A stretch of DNA of 41,451 nucleotides from NCBI GenBank assembly GCA_018824145.1, contig JAHJHC010000062.1:1-41451 (forward strand), given 5' to 3'. Below, piece after piece: positions 10,212-19,935 of the stretch. A program made the translations under genes and the position numbers. Numbering within the stretch: the first letter of the stretch is position 1; each line of letters starts with the position of its first letter. The stretch comes from Candidatus Omnitrophota bacterium (GTDB lineage: Bacteria; Omnitrophota; Gorgyraeia; Gorgyraeales; Gorgyraeaceae). The notes beneath the pieces were generated by a model. It ran no database searches and had not been told where the DNA came from. It saw only the letters and a list, made by a program, of their open reading frames with translations.

Positions 10212-11470
10212 ATAAAATGAATTCTACATATCCTCCGGCAGTTGTGACCTACATGTCTTACTCTGGGCTGGGAATTGTAAGGTCCTTAGGCAGACGTGGT
10301 GTGCCTGTCTACGCTTTGGATCCTGACCCAAGACAGGTAGGCATGGATTCACGCTTCTGCGAGAGTATAGTCTGTCCATCAGTTGAATCAAATGAAGAAA
10401 AACATATTGAGTTTTTAATCCGTTTAAGTAAGAGTTTGGCAGAGAGGCCTGTATTATTTCCTACGGGAGATAATACTGTGCTCTTGTATGCGAAATATGA
10501 AAATATACTAAGAGACTATTTTTTATTTGCAGGGCCAAAACGCAATACTATAGAAAAACTTGTTACGAAAGATGCCCTTTTTAAAACAGCGCTTGAGTGT
10601 AATATTCCTATACCTGATACCTATATACCGACTTCGTTGTCTGAGGTTAAGAGCATAGCTTCAAAGATATCTTATCCATGCATAATCAAGCCTGTGAGAT
10701 CTCACTCATGGCGTCAGAAATCCATGCAAAATATCTTGGGCGAGGGTAATAAGGTTATAGTTGTTCGGACAAGGGATGAATTAATAAACTACTACACTAA
10801 AATTGCATCTTGCGATCCTGATGTTATTATCTCTGAAGTTATTCCTGGAGATGACAACGAACTCTTTTATTTCGTATTCTATATGTCGAATGACCACAAA
10901 ATACTGGGATGTTTTTCCGGCAGGAAACTGCGTGTAATCCCTATTCACTTTGGCAGTGCAAGTTTCGTTGAATCTGTATATGTGAAAGAGTTGGATAGAC
11001 TTAGTATTGATTTCCTGGAAAAGCTTAGATATAGAGGCCTAGGCGGAATAGAGTTTAAAAGAGACCCCAGAGACGGAAGGTTTAAGCTCATTGAATTCAA
11101 TGCGCGGTTTGGACTTTGGGATATGTTAGGCTCAAGATGTGGTGTGGATATTGCATATATCGCATATTCTGATACCATCGGTAAAAAAATAAAAGGGAAA
11201 GTTAAGTATCGAACAGGAATCAAATGGGCCTCCATATGTCGTGATACTAAGGCATTCTTAAGTTACAGGAAAGAAGGTCATATTGCCTTTAGGAATTGGC
11301 TATCTTCTCTTCGTGGAGAGATACAATGGGCTGTGTTTGCATGGGATGACATAAGACCTGCTTTGAGCTTAACCATTAGATTTATATTGCGCAATATTAA
11401 CCGTATTATCTTTAAGATTACAGGTTTAATAATAAAACCGTTAGAAAGAAAAGCTGGTAGTAAGCTATAA
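10208..11470 (+). CDS. ATP-grasp domain protein (carbamoyl-phosphate-synthase-like)
   Basis: FPTGDNTVLLYAKYE, YPCIIKPVRSHSW, GLGGIEFKRDPRDGRFKLIEFNARFG. Confidence 0.82.
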   Translation: MNKMNSTYPPAVVTYMSYSGLGIVRSLGRRGVPVYALDPDPRQVGMDSRFCESIVCPSVESNEEKHIEFLIRLSKSLAERPVLFPTGDNTVLLYAKYENILRDYFLFAGPKRNTIEKLVTKDALFKTALECNIPIPDTYIPTSLSEVKSIASKISYPCIIKPVRSHSWRQKSMQNILGEGNKVIVVRTRDELINYYTKIASCDPDVIISEVIPGDDNELFYFVFYMSNDHKILGCFSGRKLRVIPIHFGSASFVESVYVKELDRLSIDFLEKLRYRGLGGIEFKRDPRDGRFKLIEFNARFGLWDMLGSRCGVDIAYIAYSDTIGKKIKGKVKYRTGIKWASICRDTKAFLSYRKEGHIAFRNWLSSLRGEIQWAVFAWDDIRPALSLTIRFILRNINRIIFKITGLIIKPLERKAGSKL

Positions 11471-11488
11471 GCTGAGAGAGAGAAATAT

Positions 11489-12241
11489 ATGGGCCGTATT
11501 AAATTTTTAGACGTTTTTATAGATAACCTTTCTATGCAAGAGGTTGTCGGATATATAGAAAGATTTGTAAATACTAAGAGACCACATCAACTAGTGGCAG
11601 TAAATGCTGCAAAGATAGTTAAGATGCGGCAAGACAGAAGACTGGCAGAGCTTATTAATTCGTCTGACCTTATCTTTGCCGACGGTCAGGCAGTAGTCAG
11701 TGCATCAAGAATCCTGGGTTGCTCATTGAAAGAAAGGGTAGCTGGCATAGATCTGATGCAGGAACTTGTTAAACTGGCCTTGGATAGAAAATATAAATTA
11801 TATTTTCTGGGAGCAAAGAAAGAGATAGTTAAAAAGGTAGTTGATATATATAAAGAGAGTTTATCCCGTATAAATATTCTAGGCTGGCACCATGGATATT
11901 TTTCTTCGCAGGAAGAGGAAAAGGCAGTAATTGAAGAGATAAGAAGGTTGAAACCTGATATCCTGTTTGTTGCGATGGGGACGCCTAAGAAAGAATATTG
12001 GATAAGAGACAATCTTATGTATTTAGGGGTGCCTGTTTGTATGGGGGTAGGCGGCAGTTTTGACGTAATTGCAGGGGTTCTGAAGAGGGCGCCGAAATGG
12101 ATGCAGGAAATAGGAATGGAGTGGTTTTTTAGATTTATTAGTGAGCCGCGAAGATTGTGGAAAAGGTATCTAGTCAGTAATACCGTATTTATCTGGTTGG
12201 TATTTAAAGAGAAGTGCAAAGTATTGTTGGGGTGGAGTTAA
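11489..12241 (+). CDS. WecG/TagA/CpsF family glycosyltransferase
   Basis: AVNAAKIVKMRQDRRLAELINSSDLIFADGQAVV, YFLGAKKEIV, GTPKKEYWI, GVGGSFDVIAG. Confidence 0.92.
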   Translation: MGRIKFLDVFIDNLSMQEVVGYIERFVNTKRPHQLVAVNAAKIVKMRQDRRLAELINSSDLIFADGQAVVSASRILGCSLKERVAGIDLMQELVKLALDRKYKLYFLGAKKEIVKKVVDIYKESLSRINILGWHHGYFSSQEEEKAVIEEIRRLKPDILFVAMGTPKKEYWIRDNLMYLGVPVCMGVGGSFDVIAGVLKRAPKWMQEIGMEWFFRFISEPRRLWKRYLVSNTVFIWLVFKEKCKVLLGWS

Positions 12242-14338
12242 ATGATGTTTAGAATGATGGATTTCAAAAGAATAGGAGCGACTATTTTTTTAATAGCATT
12301 TACGTTTCTGCCGATGCAGTTATTGCAAGGTAAGCAGAATGACGAATGGTTTCCATTTTGCATCCCGTGGACTTATTGCGAGAACTCAAAGATTGATTTT
12401 AGCTTTTTACTGGATAAACCCGCTGGAAAACATGGTTTTGTGACTGTCAAAGACGGACATTTTTATTTTGAAGACGGAACCAAGGCGAGATTCTGGGGGG
12501 TAAATATGCATTCTGACAAGGCATGTTTTCCTGTACATATACAGGCAGAGGATATTGCGAAAAGACTTGCTCAACTTGGTTGCAATATAGTCAGGATGCA
12601 TTTGCTTGATTACGGAGAACCTCATGGCATAGTAGATTCAAAACGCAGTGATTCTCAGCATTTTTCAGATTTACAGATGGATAGACTGGATTATTTTATA
12701 TATCAATTAAAGGAAAACGGCATATATGTAACTTTCGATGTCCTGGGACTGGGCGCCAGAAGGTTTAAAGAGCAAGATGGAGTGGTTGATTACGATAAGA
12801 TAAGGTCTGGGGCAGGCGGTATATCGTTTTTTAACGAGGATATTATTGCATTAAGTAAAAAATTCGCACTGGATTTTTTGTCTCATGTGAATCCCTATAC
12901 AGGGAATAGCTATCTGGATGAGCCTGCGCTTAGTATGATAGAAATGACAAATGAGAATACGCTTTTTGGCAATTGGATAATAGACAGATTCACGCCTTAT
13001 TATAAAAATGAAATAGATAGACTATGGAAGGCGTGGCTGGAAAATAAAAATCGTGACTCAAAAGAAATATATAAGGATTGGTCTATAGACAGGGAGTTTA
13101 AGTTTGAATTACAGGATGCATATCAGAAAGATATTTATAATTATTTACGCTCGATTGGCGTTAAATGTCCGATAGGGGCTTCGAATATACCACATGATAA
13201 TTTAAATCTTATTGCTGATAGCGAGATGGACTTTACAGATATTCACCCGTATTGGGACCATCCGTATAAAAAGACCAGGATACATAACCGGGCCCTTATA
13301 AGACAAAGCCATCTAAATCCGGATACGATAATCAATCAGGCATCCAGGGCCAAGGTCTATAATAAACCCCTTGTCTTTACAGAGTGGGACAGTATCTGGC
13401 CTAATGATTGGAGGGCATTGGATATATTGACTACAGCAGCTTATGCGAGATTGAATGATGTGGATGCACTCTTTTTGTATAGTTACAACGGTGGATGGGG
13501 AATGTCGTGGGATGACCTTGAGAAAAAGATATATTATCCGACAGTGGTATTTAACGATCCCGCCAAGATGGGCATTTTTCCTTTAGGTGCATTGATTTTT
13601 TTAAGGGAGGATGTTCAGGTCGCTTCAGATACTTATTATGTGTCTTATAGTTTGGATTCGCTTTTTGATATGGCAGATCCTATCCCTGACCGTTTGAGAT
13701 TGGCTGGTATTATGTATTTATCGAAATTGCAAAAGAAGTTTTATGAATCAGGCACAGAAGATTTAGGCCCGACCGGCGTGATTTATCCCAATGTTCCCGA
13801 TATCGATAAAGAGAAGAACAAAGTTGTATCTGATACAGGTGAGATTATAAGGGATTCTAAAAAGGGTATTTTTATATTAAAGACACATCGGACTTTTTCC
13901 TTTTCTGGATTTATAGGCGGAGAGGAAATCCAGGAGTTTAACGGTATAAAGTTTTACACAGAAGCAGAATTTGCTACGTTTACCGTAACATCTTTAGAAG
14001 AAAAACCTATTTCTGAATCAGGTCATCTCTTGGTTGCAATACTCGGGGAGGTCCGTAATAAAGGCCAGAAATTATCGCCCCATATTACAAAAAAAATCGA
14101 CGACCTGCGTAAAGATATTTATATCCTGGACAAAGGGAAGGCTCCTATTTTAGTGAAGGGTATAGATGGCAGGGTTTCTGTAAAAAAGATGAAAGAAAAA
14201 GAGGAGCTTAAGGTGTTTATTTTAGATGAGAAGGGTATCAGAAAGACAGAACTTTCAGTAGAAGAGGGCTTGGGATATTTTTTATTTAATGTGTCAGGAA
14301 TGCACAATGCTATATATTATGAAATTGTAAGGAAGTAA
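12242..14338 (+). CDS. Secreted GH5-like (clan GH-A type) glycoside hydrolase
   Basis: N-terminal hydrophobic signal; FWGVNMHSDKACFP; candidate acid/base in IEMTNENTLFGNW and nucleophile in PLVFTEWDSIWPND. Confidence 0.75.
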   Translation: MMFRMMDFKRIGATIFLIAFTFLPMQLLQGKQNDEWFPFCIPWTYCENSKIDFSFLLDKPAGKHGFVTVKDGHFYFEDGTKARFWGVNMHSDKACFPVHIQAEDIAKRLAQLGCNIVRMHLLDYGEPHGIVDSKRSDSQHFSDLQMDRLDYFIYQLKENGIYVTFDVLGLGARRFKEQDGVVDYDKIRSGAGGISFFNEDIIALSKKFALDFLSHVNPYTGNSYLDEPALSMIEMTNENTLFGNWIIDRFTPYYKNEIDRLWKAWLENKNRDSKEIYKDWSIDREFKFELQDAYQKDIYNYLRSIGVKCPIGASNIPHDNLNLIADSEMDFTDIHPYWDHPYKKTRIHNRALIRQSHLNPDTIINQASRAKVYNKPLVFTEWDSIWPNDWRALDILTTAAYARLNDVDALFLYSYNGGWGMSWDDLEKKIYYPTVVFNDPAKMGIFPLGALIFLREDVQVASDTYYVSYSLDSLFDMADPIPDRLRLAGIMYLSKLQKKFYESGTEDLGPTGVIYPNVPDIDKEKNKVVSDTGEIIRDSKKGIFILKTHRTFSFSGFIGGEEIQEFNGIKFYTEAEFATFTVTSLEEKPISESGHLLVAILGEVRNKGQKLSPHITKKIDDLRKDIYILDKGKAPILVKGIDGRVSVKKMKEKEELKVFILDEKGIRKTELSVEEGLGYFLFNVSGMHNAIYYEIVRK

Positions 14339-14342
14339 TATT

Positions 14343-15791
14343 ATGATAAAAGAAAAGATCGACCTTTTTAGAAAATTATTTATGGCGCTGGATATATTAG
14401 TAGTAGCCATTTCATTTTTCCTTGCCTATATGCTAAGGCATAATGTGCATATATTTTACAACTTAGACTTTTTTCCGGGAAGAGAGGTGTTGGGCGACCT
14501 GTATCCTTTGTCCAGATATTTAAATATATTGCCGTTGGTTTTTTTGGGATGGTGGGGTGCCCTTAATTATTTTGGCCTGTATAGATCTTTTAGAAGAAAG
14601 AAATTTTTCGAAATCGTATGGGAGATTATAAGAAGCACATTTTTTGTAATGATTGTTTTTGCAGTAGCAGTATTTATTTTTAAGTTAGATTTTATAAGTA
14701 GAAGTTTTTTATTCCTCTCATTGTTTATTACGAGCGTATTATTGATAATCGAGCGTTGGATTATAGTGGCATCTTTAAGGTTTTTCAGGAAAAGAGGATA
14801 TAATTATAGAAATATCTTATTGGTTGGTACAGGGTCGAGGGCAGAGAGGTTTATCGAACTTGTCCATAAGCATAGTGAATGGGGGTTAAGGATCGTCGGA
14901 TTGATAGATGTGGATGAAGACAGGTTAGGGAAGATTTTTTGCGGAGAAAAGGTAATAGGTCTTTTAAAAGATATACCTGTGATCCTTGATGAAAATATAA
15001 TAGATGAGGTGATATTTATAGTTCCAAGGAAGTGGCTTCCAATAATAGAAGAGAGCTTATTTACATGTGAGATACGCGGTGTTAAGACTAATGTAGCTGC
15101 AGATTTTTTCAATATGAAGATAGCACATTACATTTCCAGTGATATTGGAGGTATCCCTCTGTTAGGGTTCAAGACTACAGTAGGAGAAGAATGGCAATTG
15201 TTACTTAAGAGATTATTTGATATAATATTCTCATTGATAGGTTTGGTCATTACAGTACCTGTTTTCCTCATCCTGATTGTTGTTATAAAATGGCTTTCTC
15301 CTGGACAGGCAATATTTAAGCAGGTAAGAAGCGGCCTCAATGGCAGAAATTTTATGATGTATAAATTCAGGACCATGGTAGATGGTGCTGATGAAAAGAG
15401 GCATCTCTTGCGTTCTTTAAATGAGATGAATGGCCCTGTATTCAAGATGCATAATGACCCGAGGGTTACCATGTTCGGCAGGTTCCTGCGCAGGACCAGC
15501 CTTGATGAACTGCCGCAGCTTTTAAATGTAATTAAGGGTGATATGTCTATTGTAGGTCCAAGGCCTCCTATCCCTCATGAAGTAGAAAAATATGAAGTAT
15601 GGCAGAGAAGGCGTCTTAGTATGAAGCCTGGGCTTACGTGTCTGTGGCAGGCTAACGGTAGGAATAATGTGGATTTTGATAGATGGATGACGATGGATCT
15701 GGAATATATAGATAATTGGTCATTGGAATTGGATCTCAAGATTTTATTAAAAACAGTGCCTGCTGTCTTTTTATCGATAGGGGCACGGTGA
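14343..15791 (+). CDS. Exopolysaccharide biosynthesis polyprenyl glycosylphosphotransferase
   Basis: N-terminal TM helices, Rossmann GTGSRAERFIELV, C-terminal KRLFDIIFSLIGLV, YKFRTMVDGAD, RRTSLDELPQLLNVIKGDMSIVGPRPP, KPGLTCLWQANGR. Confidence 0.93.
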   Translation: MIKEKIDLFRKLFMALDILVVAISFFLAYMLRHNVHIFYNLDFFPGREVLGDLYPLSRYLNILPLVFLGWWGALNYFGLYRSFRRKKFFEIVWEIIRSTFFVMIVFAVAVFIFKLDFISRSFLFLSLFITSVLLIIERWIIVASLRFFRKRGYNYRNILLVGTGSRAERFIELVHKHSEWGLRIVGLIDVDEDRLGKIFCGEKVIGLLKDIPVILDENIIDEVIFIVPRKWLPIIEESLFTCEIRGVKTNVAADFFNMKIAHYISSDIGGIPLLGFKTTVGEEWQLLLKRLFDIIFSLIGLVITVPVFLILIVVIKWLSPGQAIFKQVRSGLNGRNFMMYKFRTMVDGADEKRHLLRSLNEMNGPVFKMHNDPRVTMFGRFLRRTSLDELPQLLNVIKGDMSIVGPRPPIPHEVEKYEVWQRRRLSMKPGLTCLWQANGRNNVDFDRWMTMDLEYIDNWSLELDLKILLKTVPAVFLSIGAR

Positions 15792-15801
15792 GGGGGTAAT
15801 C

Positions 15802-16365
15802 ATGAAAATGTTATTTTGCTGTATTCTTATTTCATCTTTTATTTTAACTGGATGTTCATCTGCTGGTACTGAGGGTGATAACCGGATTGTTACGCAGGTC
15901 AATAAATACAAGATGACGGTCGAAGATTTAAAATATGAATTGAGAAATATACCTTATGATGATGTAAGGCTCCTGAATACAGAGGAAGGCAGAAGAGAAT
16001 ATATGGATAGGTTATTGGAGAAGGAGATTCTGCTCCAAGAGGCACAGAGACAAGGGCTTGATAGGGAAAAGGATTTCATGAGGAGCATTGAAAATTACTG
16101 GGAGCAGGCACTTTTGAGGCTTTTGCTTGAGAAAAAAAGCAGCCAGATATCTGGTGCGATTCGCGTCTATGATAGAGAGGTGGAGGAGTATTACAGGGCT
16201 TCCGGAGAGCAATTGCCGTTTTCAAGAGTGGAAGCGGATATAAGGAGAGGCATAAGGCAGAAAAAAGAGACAGAGGCAATGGATAACTGGGTTAAGGAGT
16301 TGAGAGAAAAATCGTATATAAAGATTAACGATAGGATTTTGAAAGAGGTATTGAGTAGTAAATAA
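15802..16365 (+). CDS. Lipoprotein with SurA-N/EpsD-like helical domain, no PPIase domain visible
   Basis: Lipobox-like ILTGCSS; VNKYKMTVEDLKYEL...RREYMDRLLEKEILLQEAQRQGLD resembles the SurA N-terminal region. Confidence 0.65.
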   Translation: MKMLFCCILISSFILTGCSSAGTEGDNRIVTQVNKYKMTVEDLKYELRNIPYDDVRLLNTEEGRREYMDRLLEKEILLQEAQRQGLDREKDFMRSIENYWEQALLRLLLEKKSSQISGAIRVYDREVEEYYRASGEQLPFSRVEADIRRGIRQKKETEAMDNWVKELREKSYIKINDRILKEVLSSK

Positions 16366-16377
16366 TAGGAGGTAATT

Positions 16378-16968
16378 ATGAAGACCAGACGCAGAAAATA
16401 TTTTATAAACAAGGGATTTCAGTCAGAGTTTATATTGAAGTTTTGTGGATTAGTTGCGCTTGGGGGCGTGATCTTCGGCGTTATTCTCTATATTTTTTCG
16501 AGCCGCACTCTTACTACATCCTTTGAGAATTCAAGATTAGTGGTGAAAAGTACAGCTGATTATCTTCTTCCGGGTTTATTATTCGGCGGTATAGTAGTAG
16601 GTTTATTGACGGCAGTAGCGACTTCTATCGTAGTGCTTTTTATGACACATAGACTGGCAGGCCCTGTTTATAGATTCGAAAAATACATCAAGGATATTGG
16701 TTTGGGTGATTTTTCTCAGGACTTGAAGATTAGAAAGAAAGATCAGTTCCAGGACATGGCAAATAGTTTTAATAAAATGACGAATGATGTCAGAGCACAG
16801 CTTTTAAAGATAGTCGAGCTTTCAGAAAAACTGGATGGTCTGATAGAAGAACTCTCCAGCGTTTCACGGAGTGATATGCCTTTAAAAGAGGATATTGAAA
16901 GGACAGTCTCTGAATTGAGAAAAGACAGACAGGATCTTAAAAGGGTAATTGCATTTTTTAAGGTCTAA
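16378..16968 (+). CDS. Two-TM protein with HAMP domain and no catalytic output domain
   Basis: SD AGGAGGT; TM + HRLAGPVYRFEKYIKDIGLGDFSQDLKIRKKDQFQDMANSFNKM (HAMP). Confidence 0.7.
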   Translation: MKTRRRKYFINKGFQSEFILKFCGLVALGGVIFGVILYIFSSRTLTTSFENSRLVVKSTADYLLPGLLFGGIVVGLLTAVATSIVVLFMTHRLAGPVYRFEKYIKDIGLGDFSQDLKIRKKDQFQDMANSFNKMTNDVRAQLLKIVELSEKLDGLIEELSSVSRSDMPLKEDIERTVSELRKDRQDLKRVIAFFKV

Positions 16969-16976
16969 ATAAGAAT

Positions 16977-17540
16977 ATGCGATTTAGAATAGGTATTATT
17001 TTATCAATCGTATTTTGTTTGATATCTGTATATGTAGATGAGGCATATTCACAGGAAGAAGAGTGGAATGTGTTGCCTGCTAGATATTGCACCATTTTCT
17101 GTGAAAAAGAGGTCGATTTAAAATCAATTAATAGAAGAGTTAACCTTGGATTTGCTAATTTTTATAGTCCGAGAAATTACAGGAAAAAAGGGGACCTGTC
17201 AATCAAGGAGATTTTAACCGAGAAATTCGATGCTATCTTCTGTAGAGTACAAGATGTGCTGGATATGTACCCATCTAAGGTGCAGGTAGCTATCAATATC
17301 TATAAAGATAAGGAAGGCTTAGATAGGGTATATGAAGAGATTTTTAATGAGCCGAACGAGGCAGTTTCTTTCTATATTTACAAAACGAATACTATATATA
17401 CAACGGAAAGGGCAATAAACGAAAACATAATAGCACATGAGATGGCACATTGCATAATAGACCATTATTTCGTTATTTTACCGCCTAGAAAGATACAGGA
17501 GATTTTGGCAGTATATGCAGACGTGCATTTGAAAGATTAG
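16977..17540 (+). CDS. Small secreted HExxH metallopeptidase-like protein
   Basis: Signal peptide; NIIAHEMAHCIIDHYF with downstream EILAVYADVHL. Confidence 0.6.
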   Translation: MRFRIGIILSIVFCLISVYVDEAYSQEEEWNVLPARYCTIFCEKEVDLKSINRRVNLGFANFYSPRNYRKKGDLSIKEILTEKFDAIFCRVQDVLDMYPSKVQVAINIYKDKEGLDRVYEEIFNEPNEAVSFYIYKTNTIYTTERAINENIIAHEMAHCIIDHYFVILPPRKIQEILAVYADVHLKD

Positions 17541-17549
17541 ATGAGGTCA

Positions 17550-17564
17550 TCCGCCTGAGGCGGA
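17550..17564. repeat. Short palindrome TCCGCC-TGA-GGCGGA
   Basis: Perfect 6-bp arms with 3-nt loop in the intergenic gap, not followed by a T-run. Confidence 0.5.
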
Positions 17565-17583
17565 GCATTAAAGGAGGAGGAAA

Positions 17584-19014
17584 ATGAAGAAAATAATTTG
17601 TACCATCGTATTAATCGGAGCTATATTTTTTATGATAGCGCCGGCAGAAGGAGATGTGTGTAAAGTAAAGTGCAGGACGGAAGAGGGGATTATTTGTATT
17701 GAGAGAGGACCGTGCGAGCCTATAAATGAGTTTCTTTTAAGGGCTGCGAGGCATTGTAGAGAGACGACCCCTGCTTTGTCTACAACAATCTCAAAATTAT
17801 TATTTGTCGATATCTTGTCTAGAGTTATCCGGCTGGATAAAGAATTTCCTCAGGATATAGCTAAGTTAAATGACGAGGCGAGGTATGATCTGGAAGTAAA
17901 GTTGTTGTCAGAAAAAGGTATGGATATATTTACCGGCACTAATCCTTTTGCCCCTTTGACAAGGGAAGAATTAGTTGACATATTAAAGGACGCGCCGGTA
18001 GAAAAGGATCTGGGATACTCGAATGGATTGGCGAATCAGACCTTTGAGTTGGAGAATGACGAATTCATTATCTACCATGCCACAGTTTATATCGATGAAG
18101 GTAGTGGGTTTGAAGTATGGGAGAGGAAGGAAGATCTTGGAGAAAGTTTACCGGATACCAAACATTATAGTATAAAGGTAGATACTTGTAATAACGCTAT
18201 GGTAGTATTCGGAGACGATGTGAATGGTAAGATACCTGTTGTCGGGTCAAGGATGAAGACATTGTATCACCTTTATGGCAAAGATGATGATAATGTTAGT
18301 GAGTGTGAAGTAGTGGCACTTTTGTCTAACTCAACCATAGCCAGGTCAATAAAAGCTGCTTATAATCCATCCAGGCCGCTTACCAAGGAAAATTTTGCTG
18401 ATCTCTTGATAAAGGCAATGCATCTGGAGAGAGAATTACCAAGGGATTTCACTCAACTTTCCACAGAAGAGCTTTATGGTTTACAGGCAAAGATACTTTC
18501 AAGACATGGCATTGATATATTTAGAGGTTCTGATTACAACACTTTACTGTCTCGTGAAGAACTTGCCAGGATATTGTACAATTCTCCGATCGAAGAGATT
18601 ATCGGTATAAGTGACGGAAAAGAAAGTCAGAATTTTGAACTTAACAATGCTGGTTTTATGATATATGACCTGCATACGTATATAAACGAAGGCGTTAGAT
18701 ATGTAGAATGGAATAAGCGTGATAGTTTCATCGAAAGTGGTTCCGAAAGTAAGGATTATATACTTAAGCTTGATGCAGCAAATTATGCAAGTATTTATTT
18801 CGGTAACGGTAAGAATGCTAAAGTCCCTTCAGTCAATGCACCTATTAAGGTAAGGTATAGACTATATGCCCCTAGCACTATGATTACCGAAGATGACATC
18901 ATTTGCGTACTGGGTAAATTAAAACCTGTTGCCGAGGCATATAGACTGCCTACGCCGCCTTTTGAATTCCCTGATCCACCAGACGGCTATGACGACCCGG
19001 CGACGCATATCTGA
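17584..19014 (+). CDS. Secreted protein with internal tandem duplication (two ~185-aa units)
   Basis: SD AAGGAGGAGG; signal peptide; unit 1 (aa ~73-257) and unit 2 (aa ~271-452) align, e.g. PLTREELVDILKDAPVEKDLGYSNG / LLSREELARILYNSPIEEIIGISDG and VFGDDVNGKIPVVGSRMKTLYHLYG / YFGNGKNAKVPSVNAPIKVRYRLYA. Confidence 0.8.
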   Translation: MKKIICTIVLIGAIFFMIAPAEGDVCKVKCRTEEGIICIERGPCEPINEFLLRAARHCRETTPALSTTISKLLFVDILSRVIRLDKEFPQDIAKLNDEARYDLEVKLLSEKGMDIFTGTNPFAPLTREELVDILKDAPVEKDLGYSNGLANQTFELENDEFIIYHATVYIDEGSGFEVWERKEDLGESLPDTKHYSIKVDTCNNAMVVFGDDVNGKIPVVGSRMKTLYHLYGKDDDNVSECEVVALLSNSTIARSIKAAYNPSRPLTKENFADLLIKAMHLERELPRDFTQLSTEELYGLQAKILSRHGIDIFRGSDYNTLLSREELARILYNSPIEEIIGISDGKESQNFELNNAGFMIYDLHTYINEGVRYVEWNKRDSFIESGSESKDYILKLDAANYASIYFGNGKNAKVPSVNAPIKVRYRLYAPSTMITEDDIICVLGKLKPVAEAYRLPTPPFEFPDPPDGYDDPATHI

Positions 19015-19029
19015 TGACGAGGTAAACAA

Positions 19030-19881
19030 ATGACTTTTTTTGAAAGATATTTTTCAAGACTTGCAGAGAAATTTATTTTGAAGCATGAAACCTTAAAAAG
19101 AGTTTGTTTTTTTATTATATCACAAAAACCTGTAACTAAACTCTTTGGGCCTATTTTTACACGAAATACCGATATCATAGAACTAGATCTGACCTACGCC
19201 TGTAACTTGAAGTGTATTAATTGCGTTAGGTCTTGCAGGCAAGCGCCAAGCAATGATCGGATGAGTGTTGGACAGATAAGAAAATTTATTAAAGAAACTA
19301 TCGATAATAATATAAAATGGGAAAAAATAAGATTACTGGGAGGTGAACCAACCTTACATCCTGATATCTTTAAGATTTTAGACTTATTGTTGGAGTATAA
19401 GCACAGTCATTCCCTAAATACCTGCATAGAGATTGTCACTAATGGATATGGGAAAAAGCAAAAGGATATTCTATTGAAGGTTCCGAAAGAAGTTAAAATC
19501 TCTGATACATCGAAGAAATCTGAGGTTCAGGAGAAATTTTTTGCTTTTAATATTGCACCGCGGGATCTTATATATTATAAATTTGCTGATTACTCAATAG
19601 GTTGCAGAGCCATAAGCGTATGCGGAATGGGATTAACACCATTTGGTTATTATCCCTGTCCGCTGGCAGGAGGTATTGATAGAGTCTTTGGTTTTGATAT
19701 TGGAAGAAAAAAAATGCCGTCACTAGATGATTCGATGGTAGACCAATTAGAAATTTCCTGTCAATATTGCGGCAGATTCAGAGGTATGGGTGGATGGGTA
19801 AAAGAAGAAATCGTCTCGCCTACCTGGGCAGACGCCTATAATAGATATAGGATAAAGAAGCCTGCCTTATCATTGTATTGA
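19030..19881 (+). CDS. Radical SAM protein
   Basis: LDLTYACNLKCINCVRSCRQAPSND, RLLGGEPTLHPD, C-terminal ISCQYCGRFRGM cysteines. Confidence 0.82.
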   Translation: MTFFERYFSRLAEKFILKHETLKRVCFFIISQKPVTKLFGPIFTRNTDIIELDLTYACNLKCINCVRSCRQAPSNDRMSVGQIRKFIKETIDNNIKWEKIRLLGGEPTLHPDIFKILDLLLEYKHSHSLNTCIEIVTNGYGKKQKDILLKVPKEVKISDTSKKSEVQEKFFAFNIAPRDLIYYKFADYSIGCRAISVCGMGLTPFGYYPCPLAGGIDRVFGFDIGRKKMPSLDDSMVDQLEISCQYCGRFRGMGGWVKEEIVSPTWADAYNRYRIKKPALSLY

Positions 19882-19900
19882 TATCTTATTTATTCCCTTC

Positions 19901-19929
19901 TTGAACTGTAGAATATCGTATGATACAAT
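19901..19929 (+). promoter_or_regulatory. Sigma70-type promoter TTGAAC-N17-TACAAT
   Basis: -35 19901-19906, -10 19924-19929; ATG at 19936 is ~7 nt after the -10 and has no SD, suggesting leaderless initiation. Confidence 0.55.
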
Positions 19930-19935
19930 CTTTTC

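Noticed and set aside
12242-17540. Exosortase/PEP-CTERM system
   Set aside because: EPS context is suggestive but no exosortase gene and no PEP-CTERM tail occur in this window.
17584-19881. RiPP cluster (precursor + radical SAM maturase)
   Set aside because: No short precursor-like ORF with leader/core pattern was found next to the radical SAM gene; the adjacent protein is 476 aa.
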